From contig CAZSEX010000050.1 of the NCBI GenBank assembly GCA_964606065.1, forward strand, positions 1 through 10,112: a stretch of DNA of 10,112 bases, given 5' to 3'. This DNA comes from JAFGHJ01 sp964606065 (GTDB lineage Bacteria > Hydrothermota > UBA3072). The notes beneath the pieces were generated by a model, which saw only the letters and a list, made by a program, of their open reading frames with translations, made no database searches and was not told where the DNA came from. Positions 1 to 7,281 of this stretch are shown here, one piece after another; position 1 is the stretch's first letter, and each line of letters begins with the position of its first letter. The translations under genes and the position numbers were made by a program.

Positions 1-564
1 GCGCCCGCTTACTTCAGAGTGTTCGCCGATGTGACGAAAGACTCTTTCTGGGATACGGTCGCGGATGATTCCTATACAATATTGCACAACGGAGCTAACG
101 AGGCTACAGGATTGGTCCCGGACTGGCAATCGTGGGACGGCGTTCCCGGGGGAACTTCATCTTCAAATTGGGAATGGATAGATTATTATCGCTATGACGC
201 GAGTAGAACTCCATGGAGATTTGCCCTGGATTATCTCTGGAACGGAAATAAAGAGGCTAAAAATTGGTGCGTTAAAATTTCCGATTTTGCCGATTCCATA
301 GGAGCTGCGAATATAGTTGATGGATACGGTCTGGATGGTACGCCGAGGGGTCGGTACAACAATGGTTCTTTTGTTGGGGGTTTCGCTGTGGGGGCGATGT
401 GTAACAGTCGGGCTATAGTAGATAATTTTGCTTTGAGATTAATCTATCTTGATAGTGTGGGAGAGGACAACCAATATTTTAATCTTTCGCTCAGGTGTTT
501 ATACGAGCTTGTTTTGACGGGAAATTTATGGAAGCCCGGGACGGTTGACCATAAATTAGATTGA
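1..564 (+). CDS. Glycoside hydrolase family 8 enzyme, C-terminal part (5' end outside window)
   Basis: The reading frame is open from base 1, so the gene starts upstream and only the last ~187 codons are seen. The clearest signature is YDASRTPWR, encoded around 193-219, the GH8 motif that in CelA-type endoglucanases contains the proposed catalytic-base Asp and a conserved Arg (from memory of the family). Before it comes the family segment PAYFRVF, and after it a helix bearing an NGSFVGGFAVGAM stretch matching the GH8 'FVGPFAVGAM' region. GH8 enzymes hydrolyse beta-1,4 bonds in cellulose, xylan or chitosan, or cleave reducing-end xylose; the substrate cannot be told from this part. The usual GH8 general-acid Glu lies in the missing half. 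No carbohydrate-binding or sorting domain follows the catalytic domain; the frame ends with TGA at 562-564. GC content is near 50% over several stretches, well above the neighbours. The family call is strong, the specificity unknown. Confidence 0.85.
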   Translation, partial: APAYFRVFADVTKDSFWDTVADDSYTILHNGANEATGLVPDWQSWDGVPGGTSSSNWEWIDYYRYDASRTPWRFALDYLWNGNKEAKNWCVKISDFADSIGAANIVDGYGLDGTPRGRYNNGSFVGGFAVGAMCNSRAIVDNFALRLIYLDSVGEDNQYFNLSLRCLYELVLTGNLWKPGTVDHKLD

Positions 565-624
565 TTTACAGGTAATCTCTGAAAACTTCCGATATTTAAA
601 ACTTTAAGAATGTAGAGGTTGGAA

Positions 625-1050
625 ATGAAAGAAGAAAATTCTGTTACGAAGGATTGGTTCAAAGCCTGGTCTAATGAATATGATAATACTTCAGATAAAA
701 AGGATAAACATCCGATAATAAAAAAAATTTATGGAATTTTAAGACCTGGAGGGAAATTTCTTATAGGAGATATCGATGTGGATACGACCGGGGATTTAGA
801 AGATCCGGAACGTTTGTTGAGGATTCTCCATTTTTTGAAAGATGAGTTTGTTCTGGCTTTAAAAGGAAGCGGAGTACAGGCTTTCAGTCGAATGTACGAT
901 AACGGGAAAAAGCACATATTAAACGACGGTGAATACTGCGTGAGTTTTAAGCAGTGGAAAGAATTATGCGAAAAAGCCGGCTTTAAGAATATTGCGATGA
1001 AGCCTTTGCCGGGGTTCAATTGGTTTAAGGTGTTGGTTGCTGTTAAATAG
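625..1050 (+). CDS. Class I SAM-dependent methyltransferase, internally deleted (no SAM-binding motif I)
   Basis: ATG at 625 is preceded by AGAGG (614-618) at six bases; a TTG at 619 is in frame but would overlap the Shine-Dalgarno spacing. The 141-residue product begins with VTKDWFKAWSNEYDNT, like the N-terminus of UbiE/COQ5-type methyltransferases. It then jumps straight to DKHPIIKKIYGILRPGGKF, which is the post-motif 'L+PGG' region near the middle of such enzymes. It ends with the usual C-terminal part, ...CEKAGFKNIAMKPLPGFNWFKVLVAVK. The glycine-rich motif I (DIGCGTG-like), motif II acid and the intervening ~100 residues are absent, so SAM binding as known for the class is not expected. 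The frame is intact, which suggests an in-frame deletion, recent decay or an assembly collapse. It follows GH8 by 60 bases with no obvious promoter. Substrate unknown; most likely a non-functional remnant. Confidence 0.75.
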   Translation: MKEENSVTKDWFKAWSNEYDNTSDKKDKHPIIKKIYGILRPGGKFLIGDIDVDTTGDLEDPERLLRILHFLKDEFVLALKGSGVQAFSRMYDNGKKHILNDGEYCVSFKQWKELCEKAGFKNIAMKPLPGFNWFKVLVAVK

Positions 1051-1091
1051 CGATTTTTGCTATGGTGAATAGAGAGAAAGTAATGTGATAG

Positions 1092-1118
1092 TTCCGAACG
1101 ATTATTTTCGTTCGGGAA
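1092..1118 (+). terminator. Stem-loop downstream of the methyltransferase gene, possible terminator
   Basis: TTCCGAACG (1092-1100) can pair with CGTTCGGGAA (1109-1118) around an eight-base AT loop; seven base pairs are perfect (CCGAACG/CGTTCGG) and the outer pairs need one bulged G. It lies 41 bases after the methyltransferase stop. No run of T follows immediately (the next T-run is about 35 bases on), so a classic Rho-independent terminator is not shown. It could act as a transcript-end stabiliser. Confidence 0.3.
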
Positions 1119-1173
1119 TATTAAAATTTCTGAGGACGAAAAGAAAAGTAATATTTTTTTGCTTAAAACTTAA

Positions 1174-1335
1174 ACCGCGAAACACACTAAACCCGATTCC
1201 TACCCTCCAATAGGAAGCACGAGATTACACAGCTAAACACTGGATTATCAAGAAAATTGACCCGAAACTGTGGTCAAGGGGTAGGTAGAATTAACAAAAA
1301 AATCCTGTGATAATCTTGTGTGGTCTTGTGGTTTC
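1174..1335. repeat. Imperfect inverted-repeat intergenic element, copy 1
   Basis: Two roughly 33-35 bp arms face each other: the left arm (1213-1245) is approximately the reverse complement of the right arm (1301-1335), with about 55 bases between. Each arm is built of short phrases recurring about every 10-12 bases, such as AATCCTGTG, AATCTTGTG and TCTTGTGGTTTC. A further unit in left-arm orientation sits at about 1174-1200 (reading GTGTTTCGCGGTTT on the minus strand). The right arm is followed by seven T (1336-1342), so on the plus strand a folded transcript could terminate here. The element occupies the gap between convergent genes ending at 1050 and 1352. No coding potential is seen in 1051-1351. 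A related element lies at 7710-7842. Confidence 0.6.
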
Positions 1336-1351
1336 TTTTTTTATAGTGGAG

Positions 1352-3430
1352 TTATGCGAAGAGATAAGCCAACAGGCATATTCCCGCGAAAGAAATGATT
1401 GTCGGTATTATTCCGAATGCAGGTAAGAAAAGAAATGAAGTGAGCATGGCGCCGACGCTTCCTCCAATAAGATCGAAAGCGTAAATGGAAGGTGCCGCGT
1501 TGTATTTTGTTCCTTCTCTTTCAAATATTATTCCCGCGTTGGTATAAGTCCATCCAACAGTTCCCCCGCAAATGAAGCTTATTAATGGTATAAGCAGAAA
1601 TACCCAGAATACGGGGTTTTTGGCGAGAATGGTTAAAAATTGAAGAAACAGTAAAATCGTTAGTGTTAGGAATGGAGCTTTTAAGTTTTTTTGCGGTTTT
1701 GTTTTCTCGGTGAAGTAAGTTCCCGCTCCGACTCCGAACATGAAAAGACCGGTTATAAGACCTACCAGGTGATAAACATTTCCATATATTATTTGAAGAC
1801 TTAAGATGCAGAAGTAAGAAATTCCGATAGATACGGCGCCTATAAGGGAGACTCTGAAACCGGTTTTTCTGAAAATTATCGGTAGAGGAAAGAGTAATAA
1901 TAAAAGGAAAAAAGGAGCGTTTAGAAAATGTTTTAAATGTCTGAATGCTTTGTTATGTTTTTCCATATAGTGAAATAATGCGAGAAGAAATGCCCTGGGT
2001 TTTTTATCGCTGTTTAATCCTATGAAATTATCAGTTAACTGTTTTTCAAATTCCTCGATTCTAAACCTGGGCAGATAAGAATTTATAATATATTCATCGA
2101 GATATTGAAGATTTAATTTTTCCAATTCTTCTTTAATTCTTTTTTCTTCATAGAATAGAAGTGCGTTAGAAAAAATATATCTTGCATTATAGCCGGGTAT
2201 TAGAAGATGATTGTCGAAATTGGATTTGTAAGTCCAGAATATAAGAGAGTTATAATCGAGAGTGGTTTCATTCAGATAATTTTCCCCTGAGGAAATAGAG
2301 AAAGTTATTATGCCTGTATCATTGATTTTTTCTCTCAGGAGTTTACTGAATTCCTGTGTGTAAAAACGGTTACTGGATATAGAAAGCGGGTCACCTATTC
2401 CGATAAATATAGCGTCGAACTTTTTGTCGGTTTTTTTGAGAAAAAGTCTGGGGTCTGTAGCTATGAAATTTATTTTTTTTAAAGCTTCGTTGCCGAGGTG
2501 TTTATTTAATATTTCTTGAAGTTCTGCGTCAGCGTGGACTATTATTAAATTCTTGTATTTGGAAAGTTCCATTATTTCTTCGGGTTCCGCCACTCCAAGA
2601 TGAAGAATGTCCTTTTCTTGATAGGAGGAAAGTAATAAAGGTATGTGAATATATTCTGAGTTTGTCTTATCGGGGAAGGTGTATGATAAGACTCCGTTTG
2701 AATAAAGGGAAGACTGTCCGTCTTTTTTAATTTCCATGTATCTGCCGTATTTCGTTTCCATGATTTTTTCGACCTCGAATCCGGTATATAACTTCTCGTA
2801 TGCTTTCTTTATAGAATTTTCAAGACCGGGGAAAAGTAAAGCTAAGAGGAAAATCAAAGTCAAAGGGATAAATTTTTTACCCTTTAATAATACCACCGGT
2901 AAAAGAAAAAGAACGCTTACCAGGATAAGCTTTTTTGCGGGAGAGAAAAAGGAAACGAATATATAAGAGAAAAAAATTCCTCCCAGGAGGTCACCTATTG
3001 AATCCATTATGTAGGGTCTTGTTATTCCCTTTAGCCTGTTTTTCGACAGGCTGGAAAATTTTTTTTGCCCCAGTGCGAATATAAACCCGAAATTCAAATA
3101 GATAGGGAAAAGAATCAAAGAAGTTTGAATGAGCAGTAGGGAAAGGCTGAGAATTTCTCCGGGTTTGTAACCTAAAATTCCGGGTAAAAAGCGTAGTAAA
3201 TATATTGAAATGGGTAGATACAAAGAGAGAATTAAAAAAGGCAGATACAGTTTTTCTTTGTCAACTCTTTTGCCCCAAAAAGAGCCAACTCCTGCTCCTA
3301 AAAGCCAGAGTGATACCACCAATCCGTACGTTAATTCGTTGCCGTGAAAAGTCATATAGATCTCTCTAATCAATATGTTTTGAGAAAGGATTGATAAAAT
3401 TCCGGAGAGGAAAAGAAAAAATAAATACAA
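1352..3430 (-). CDS. Polytopic membrane protein with fused, degenerate spermidine-synthase-like domain
   Basis: This 692-residue protein has three parts. Residues 1-200 hold about six hydrophobic segments, with LREIY/GNEL-type residues near 21-33 and YIMDSIGDLLGG at 140-151. Residues ~215-425 form a cytosolic spermidine-synthase-like Rossmann domain. Residues ~503-692 hold more membrane segments and a second IYAFDLIGGSVGA motif (649-661). The arrangement matches 'fused MFS/spermidine synthase' proteins. In the soluble domain, DPRLFL (326-331) and DPLSISSNRFYTQEF (347-361) are recognisable, as is IPGYNARYIFSN. The glycine-rich SAM/dcSAM loop is replaced by LGVAEPEE (278-285) and the following acidic position by HADAE, so aminopropyl transfer is doubtful. 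The start is an inferred TTG, one base after the upstream stop; later in-frame starts would remove the conserved first helix. It is last in the six-gene operon. A transport, sensing or scaffold role is possible; function unknown. Confidence 0.8.
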   Translation of the reverse strand: MYLFFLFLSGILSILSQNILIREIYMTFHGNELTYGLVVSLWLLGAGVGSFWGKRVDKEKLYLPFLILSLYLPISIYLLRFLPGILGYKPGEILSLSLLLIQTSLILFPIYLNFGFIFALGQKKFSSLSKNRLKGITRPYIMDSIGDLLGGIFFSYIFVSFFSPAKKLILVSVLFLLPVVLLKGKKFIPLTLIFLLALLFPGLENSIKKAYEKLYTGFEVEKIMETKYGRYMEIKKDGQSSLYSNGVLSYTFPDKTNSEYIHIPLLLSSYQEKDILHLGVAEPEEIMELSKYKNLIIVHADAELQEILNKHLGNEALKKINFIATDPRLFLKKTDKKFDAIFIGIGDPLSISSNRFYTQEFSKLLREKINDTGIITFSISSGENYLNETTLDYNSLIFWTYKSNFDNHLLIPGYNARYIFSNALLFYEEKRIKEELEKLNLQYLDEYIINSYLPRFRIEEFEKQLTDNFIGLNSDKKPRAFLLALFHYMEKHNKAFRHLKHFLNAPFFLLLLLFPLPIIFRKTGFRVSLIGAVSIGISYFCILSLQIIYGNVYHLVGLITGLFMFGVGAGTYFTEKTKPQKNLKAPFLTLTILLFLQFLTILAKNPVFWVFLLIPLISFICGGTVGWTYTNAGIIFEREGTKYNAAPSIYAFDLIGGSVGAMLTSFLFLPAFGIIPTIISFAGICLLAYLFA

Positions 3431-3431
3431 T

Positions 3432-5162
3432 TTAGTGAATTATTTTCGAAGCAATTTCTCTAATTTTTTCATTTTCAACAGGTTTATCGTCTTTAGAAAT
3501 AAGAGCTATCAGAATATCTGTTTTCGCCATTTCTATTCTGGAAAGAGTTATTTTATATCTACTGCAGAAATTTAGTAATTTTCCAGACAAAACTTTTTCT
3601 CTGGGTGAAACAAATATGAGCAATGTCCCTTTTTCGACATCTATAATATCAAATAATATTTCACCTTCTTTATGCTTGTTTAGTAAATTATATATTGTGG
3701 TCACTGTTTTTGTTATGTCGGAAGAGGACGCGCTTAACCTCCAAAAATCTTCTAAAGAAAAGTAAATCTTCTTTATTTTTTTCTCGGAGATGTCCGGTGA
3801 ATTTTTTATGATCGTTTCTATCTTTTTTGTATCCATATCCCGCATACCTTCGTCGAAGTCGCGGAAATTCCCCAGTGTTTCACAAAGTATCTTTTTAGTT
3901 TTTTGGTATAGTTCGGAGAGAGTTTCAAACTCGTCGAGATCGGCTTTTATGTCGAATATAAGCAAACTCGCGTTTTCTAATTCTCTCGTTTGATGAGTAG
4001 ATAAAAGTTTAAGTCCTGTTATTTTGTTAAACCCCGACACTATATTTCTGCTTTTGAGTTCCGCTTCTTCTTTTTGGGTTATTACTATAATTTTGAATTC
4101 CAGGAAAAATTCTGTTGAGTTTGTCAGGAAAAAGTATACTTGAGGTAAACGACTCCGCTGGAATTCTTTAACCAGCAGGGGAATTATGGCGCGGACATAA
4201 AGTTCCAATCCTATAATGCCTTTGGTTCCTTTTGTGGTTTCTTCTTTTTCTTTTTCATGTATTCTTTTTAGCACTTTTTTTATTTTTTTGTGAGAAGGTG
4301 GAGGATAGGATTTTCCTTCTCTGTCGCTGATTTCGATTCTCGCGATAAGCACTCCCTCGGGGGTTGTAAATTCTTTGTTGTATATGATCTTCGAATCGGG
4401 CAGGACAAAAGATATCGTGCCGAGAATAACTTTAAGAGGCAAATCTTTTTCGTAAACACCGACTGTTATACAGGTGAGATTTTCCTTTATGGTTTTTATG
4501 TTTTTTGTGTAAATTTGAATTTCCCCTTTACTATTAATTACGTCCTGTCGAGTTTTATAATTGGTGATAATCTGCTCCGCCAGGTTCAGGGGAGTCCTTT
4601 CGGTTATATAAGCTTTTGTGCGAGAGGCGAAGAATTTAAATGCTTCACCTTCAGGACCTAAAAGATCAGATACGAAATCTTCCTCGCATCCTTTTTTTAT
4701 TATGTTTGTAACTTTCGAATAAACTTCAAGTCTTTTCGACCCGTTTGTCAGAAGAAGTCTTTTTGCCAGACTTCCCTCCGATACATTTATAATGTTATCC
4801 ACGATTTCTTTTTTGTCTTTCTTAAATTTTTTGAGAGCGGGTGCATTTCTAATTTTTATTACCAGTATCATAATTCCTAATTTGTTTCCGTTTTTTTCTA
4901 TTGTAATCGCTGATTCGTAAGTTATATTCCAGCCTTTTCCGTGAATAGTTCCGAGGATGGCGGTGGAAAATCCAGGCCAGTCCTTACCGATTATACCCAT
5001 TGAAAAGAAAAACGGGAAGGAAGGTTTTTCGGGAATGCTTTTTTTGCAGATTTTCAAACCGGAAGAATTTTCTTCCCATTTATGAATTAATTTCTCAAAC
5101 AATCGTTTTTCTTCATTTATGGAAAAAAAATCACGGGTTTTTTCGTAATTATATTCTTTCAT
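3432..5162 (-). CDS. Multi-ACT-domain protein of unknown function
   Basis: A 576-residue soluble protein without signal peptide or membrane segment. Residues ~50-105 look like an ACT domain: a beta strand, the turn GKDWPGF, a helix, GWNITYESAITI, and a closing strand. Residues ~230-280 repeat the pattern (ITVGVYEKDLPLKVILGTI..). Two more ferredoxin-like stretches are likely at ~340-408 and ~511-558. Between them are helical segments, including a short acidic motif RDFDEGMRDMD (434-444). ACT domains bind amino acids or other small ligands and usually regulate an attached enzyme such as GlnD or NAD-dependent glutamate dehydrogenase, but no catalytic domain is visible here. The stretch FFASRTKAYITERTPLNLA (177-195) faintly recalls the N-terminal region of large NAD-glutamate dehydrogenases; this is only a suggestion. 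The ATG overlaps the DUF4159 stop (TAATG), indicating coupled translation. I do not recognise a named family. Confidence 0.75.
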   Translation of the reverse strand: MKEYNYEKTRDFFSINEEKRLFEKLIHKWEENSSGLKICKKSIPEKPSFPFFFSMGIIGKDWPGFSTAILGTIHGKGWNITYESAITIEKNGNKLGIMILVIKIRNAPALKKFKKDKKEIVDNIINVSEGSLAKRLLLTNGSKRLEVYSKVTNIIKKGCEEDFVSDLLGPEGEAFKFFASRTKAYITERTPLNLAEQIITNYKTRQDVINSKGEIQIYTKNIKTIKENLTCITVGVYEKDLPLKVILGTISFVLPDSKIIYNKEFTTPEGVLIARIEISDREGKSYPPPSHKKIKKVLKRIHEKEKEETTKGTKGIIGLELYVRAIIPLLVKEFQRSRLPQVYFFLTNSTEFFLEFKIIVITQKEEAELKSRNIVSGFNKITGLKLLSTHQTRELENASLLIFDIKADLDEFETLSELYQKTKKILCETLGNFRDFDEGMRDMDTKKIETIIKNSPDISEKKIKKIYFSLEDFWRLSASSSDITKTVTTIYNLLNKHKEGEILFDIIDVEKGTLLIFVSPREKVLSGKLLNFCSRYKITLSRIEMAKTDILIALISKDDKPVENEKIREIASKIIH

Positions 5163-5779
5163 TAGTGTGTCATCGCGTAAATATAAATATTTACGCCCAT
5201 TTTAAAAGATTTTTCTCTGAGTTCTTCAGGATCTCCATATACTGAAGGATCTGTCCATCCGTCGGATATATTGCTGTTGTATGTGTAAAAGAGTGCGAGT
5301 CTCCCTTTTAAAAATAGCCCGTATCCTCTGGGAGCTCCTTTATAATGCTCGTGTATTTTAGGTAAACCTTCTGGTAATTCAAAGAATACTCTGTAAATTT
5401 CATGATCGGTCGGTATTTGTACTAATTCGTGCTTTGGGAAAGCTTTTTTTATTACTTCTCGGAAATATTTATCCATTCCGTAGTCGTCGTCCACATATAT
5501 GAATCCACCGTGCCAGAGGTAATTTCTTAAATTTTGCAATTCGGATTGTGAGAGTTCTATTTTTTCGTGTCCGGTAATAAATAAGAAGGGGTAAGCGTAT
5601 ATTTCGGGATCGTTTAAGGACAAAACTGTTTCCTTTTCCGATATTTTGAGATCGGTTTTTTTGTTTATTGCTTTAGCGAGATTCGGAATAATGCCCGGAT
5701 CGTTATACCAATCTCCCCCGGAGTATCTGATTCTTACTATAGAAGGATTTATCAGGGAAAAAAGAAAAAAAAGAATCAT
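5162..5779 (-). CDS. DUF4159 family protein, probably exported
   Basis: The 205-residue product begins with a very short hydrophobic stretch (MILFFLFSLINPS) that may be a signal peptide or N-anchor, lacking basic residues. The rest matches DUF4159 landmarks: RYSGGDWYNDP (18-28), PFLFITGH (64-71), LRNYLWHGGFIYVDD (84-98), HEIYRVFF (126-133) and a C-terminal GYGLFLKGRLALFYTYNSN followed by SDGW. The domain resembles the flavodoxin/glutamine-amidotransferase-like fold, and its role is not known; in many bacteria it occurs near MoxR/BatA-type aerotolerance operons, which are not seen here. ATG at 5779 lies one base after the recombinase stop. Its Shine-Dalgarno GAGG is inside the last codons of that gene, five bases before the ATG, which supports this start and coupling. 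The stop is shared with the next gene's start (TAATG). Confidence 0.85.
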   Translation of the reverse strand: MILFFLFSLINPSIVRIRYSGGDWYNDPGIIPNLAKAINKKTDLKISEKETVLSLNDPEIYAYPFLFITGHEKIELSQSELQNLRNYLWHGGFIYVDDDYGMDKYFREVIKKAFPKHELVQIPTDHEIYRVFFELPEGLPKIHEHYKGAPRGYGLFLKGRLALFYTYNSNISDGWTDPSVYGDPEELREKSFKMGVNIYIYAMTH

Positions 5780-5780
5780 T

Positions 5781-6665
5781 TTAACCTCGAGGATGATAAG
5801 AAGATAATATTTCCCGGAGATAATTTCTGTCGATGTGAGTATATATTTGAGTGGTGGAAATATCGGAATGTCCTAATAGCAATTGCACGGTTCGTAGGGA
5901 TGCCCCACTTTCCAGTAAATGGGTTGCAAAAGAATGTCTCAGGGTATGAGGAGTACAGTTTTTTCTTATTCCGCTCTTTACCAGGTAATTTTGAAAACGT
6001 TTCCACATACCCATTCTGGATAGCTTATTACCTCTTTTGGTCAGGAAAAGAAAAGTGGAACTCTTTTTGTCGAGAATTGGTCTTTCTTCATTAATATATT
6101 TAATCAAAGCTTTTTTGGCTTTACTTCCAAACGGTATTATTCTTTCTTTTCTGCCCTTTCCTTTGACTCGAATAAAATCCTCTTTTAGAAAGATGTCTTC
6201 TTTTCTGAGATTGAGAAGTTCGGAAACTCTTAGCCCGCAGCCATAGAGTAATTCTAAAATCGCCTTATCTCTTAATGAATATTTGAAATCACCGTTTACG
6301 CTCTCGATTAGTTTTGTGACTTCGTCTACTGATAAGAATTCAGGCAATCTTTTTTCCATTTTTGGAGATTGAATATTGTTCATAGGTGTTTTTTCTATAA
6401 ATCCTTCTCCTACCCAGAAGAGAAAAAACATTCTCAGCGATGATGTTTTCCTCGCGATGGTCGCGGTTGAAAAATCCGAATTGTTCAAAGTGTTAAGATA
6501 TTTTTCGATATCTTCTCTGTTTATTTCTTTAATGTCTTTTTTTGTTTTTTCTAAGAAAGAAATCACATCATTTTTGTAACTTTCTACAGTATTGATGGAA
6601 AGTCCTCTTTCTGCCTGTAAATAATAAATGAAATCCTGTACAAAATTTTGTTGAGTACTATTCAT
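5781..6665 (-). CDS. xerD: Tyrosine recombinase XerC/XerD
   Basis: A 294-residue tyrosine site-specific recombinase of normal Xer length. The N-terminal SAM-like, core-binding domain covers ~5-90 (ERGLSINTVESY at 19-30) and the catalytic domain ~105-294. All expected catalytic residues are present: Arg146 in GCGLRVSEL, Lys170 in VKGKGRKER, His240 and Arg243 in HTLRHSFATHL, His266 in LLGHSDISTTQIYTH and nucleophile Tyr275. The C-terminal ending SYHPRG is typical of XerC/XerD. In its host role it resolves chromosome dimers at dif with a partner; a single-recombinase Xer system is also possible. I lean to XerD from the N-terminal phrase and C-terminal tail, but C versus D cannot be settled from one copy. 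The gene starts inside the lipoprotein gene (8-base overlap) and is embedded in the operon, with no integrase-like att site or cargo seen, so a housekeeping role is favoured over a mobile-element one. Confidence 0.92.
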   Translation of the reverse strand: MNSTQQNFVQDFIYYLQAERGLSINTVESYKNDVISFLEKTKKDIKEINREDIEKYLNTLNNSDFSTATIARKTSSLRMFFLFWVGEGFIEKTPMNNIQSPKMEKRLPEFLSVDEVTKLIESVNGDFKYSLRDKAILELLYGCGLRVSELLNLRKEDIFLKEDFIRVKGKGRKERIIPFGSKAKKALIKYINEERPILDKKSSTFLFLTKRGNKLSRMGMWKRFQNYLVKSGIRKNCTPHTLRHSFATHLLESGASLRTVQLLLGHSDISTTQIYTHIDRNYLREILSSYHPRG

Positions 6666-7281
6666 TTATTTCAAAAGACACGAGTTCCCAGGTTGTTGAG
6701 TCGGAGGGTATTTCTTTTTTTATGAGACCTATGTCGGGCGCGAACCATTCGTATTCAACTGTTGAATCATTGTCTTCTATGACAGTACGTTTTCTTTGAT
6801 ACACATTTTCATAATTTTCCGAATTTAAAACTATTGAAGTTTTTTTTATCGAATCTAACGATATGAAAAGAAATTTTTCGATCGTTTCTTCCTTGTTTAC
6901 TGAAGAAAAATTGAATTCTCTTTCCCAGTTTTCTCCCTCTATTAGAGGGAGAAAGAGATATGGTTCATAAAGCGTTCCAAACTTTACTATTTCTCCTTCG
7001 TAGGTGGTGTATAGTTCTCTGGCTTTTTTTACGATACCCGATTCCCTTTGAAAGTGACATATTTCTCCACCTATGTCGACTATGAATAAACTATCTCCTT
7101 GCTTTGTTTCGATTCCTGTTACTTCCATTTTGAGCTGGTAGTTTTTACTTGCTTTTACGTTGAATAGCCACCTGTTCCCAGTTTTTAAGGGGAAATAATC
7201 CGCGGTCATTCTTATAGAAAAAGGATTTTTACATCCTGAAGCCAATCCCAAAATCAAGAAAATCAGTACCGATTTTTTCAT
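6658..7281 (-). CDS. Predicted lipoprotein of unknown function
   Basis: The 207-residue product has a lipoprotein signal peptide: MKK, a hydrophobic core, then GLASGC with the lipidated Cys at position 17 (Ala rather than the commoner Leu at -3). The mature part starts with YFPLKTGNRWLFNV (~29-42), a phrase common to beta-rich periplasmic or surface lipoproteins of uncultured Gram-negative phyla. It includes charged beta strands and a late WFAPDIGLIKKE (~185-196). Lys at +2 does not suggest inner-membrane retention, so an outer-membrane site is possible. ATG at 7281 is supported by GAGAGG five to six bases upstream. It overlaps the preceding gene by 53 bases in another frame, and its 3' end overlaps the recombinase start by 8 bases. 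No enzyme motif is seen; function unknown. Confidence 0.8.
   Translation of the reverse strand: MKKSVLIFLILGLASGCKNPFSIRMTADYFPLKTGNRWLFNVKASKNYQLKMEVTGIETKQGDSLFIVDIGGEICHFQRESGIVKKARELYTTYEGEIVKFGTLYEPYLFLPLIEGENWEREFNFSSVNKEETIEKFLFISLDSIKKTSIVLNSENYENVYQRKRTVIEDNDSTVEYEWFAPDIGLIKKEIPSDSTTWELVSFEINE

Noticed and set aside
545..600. Promoter for the methyltransferase (TTTACA at 565-570 with TATTTA near 593).
   Set aside because: Spacing of about 22 bases is too long and both boxes are weak; not supported.
619..624. TTG start two codons before the methyltransferase ATG.
   Set aside because: ATG at 625 has better spacing from AGAGG at 614-618.
1299..1351. Terminator of the minus-strand operon just after 1352.
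   Set aside because: No GC-rich hairpin with a T-run is seen in the minus-strand direction; the only T-run near the arm favours the plus strand.
5781..6665. Xer-type recombinase as an integrase of a mobile element.
   Set aside because: Full housekeeping Xer length and motifs, tightly embedded in an operon, with no att repeats, tRNA target or phage or transposon cargo nearby.
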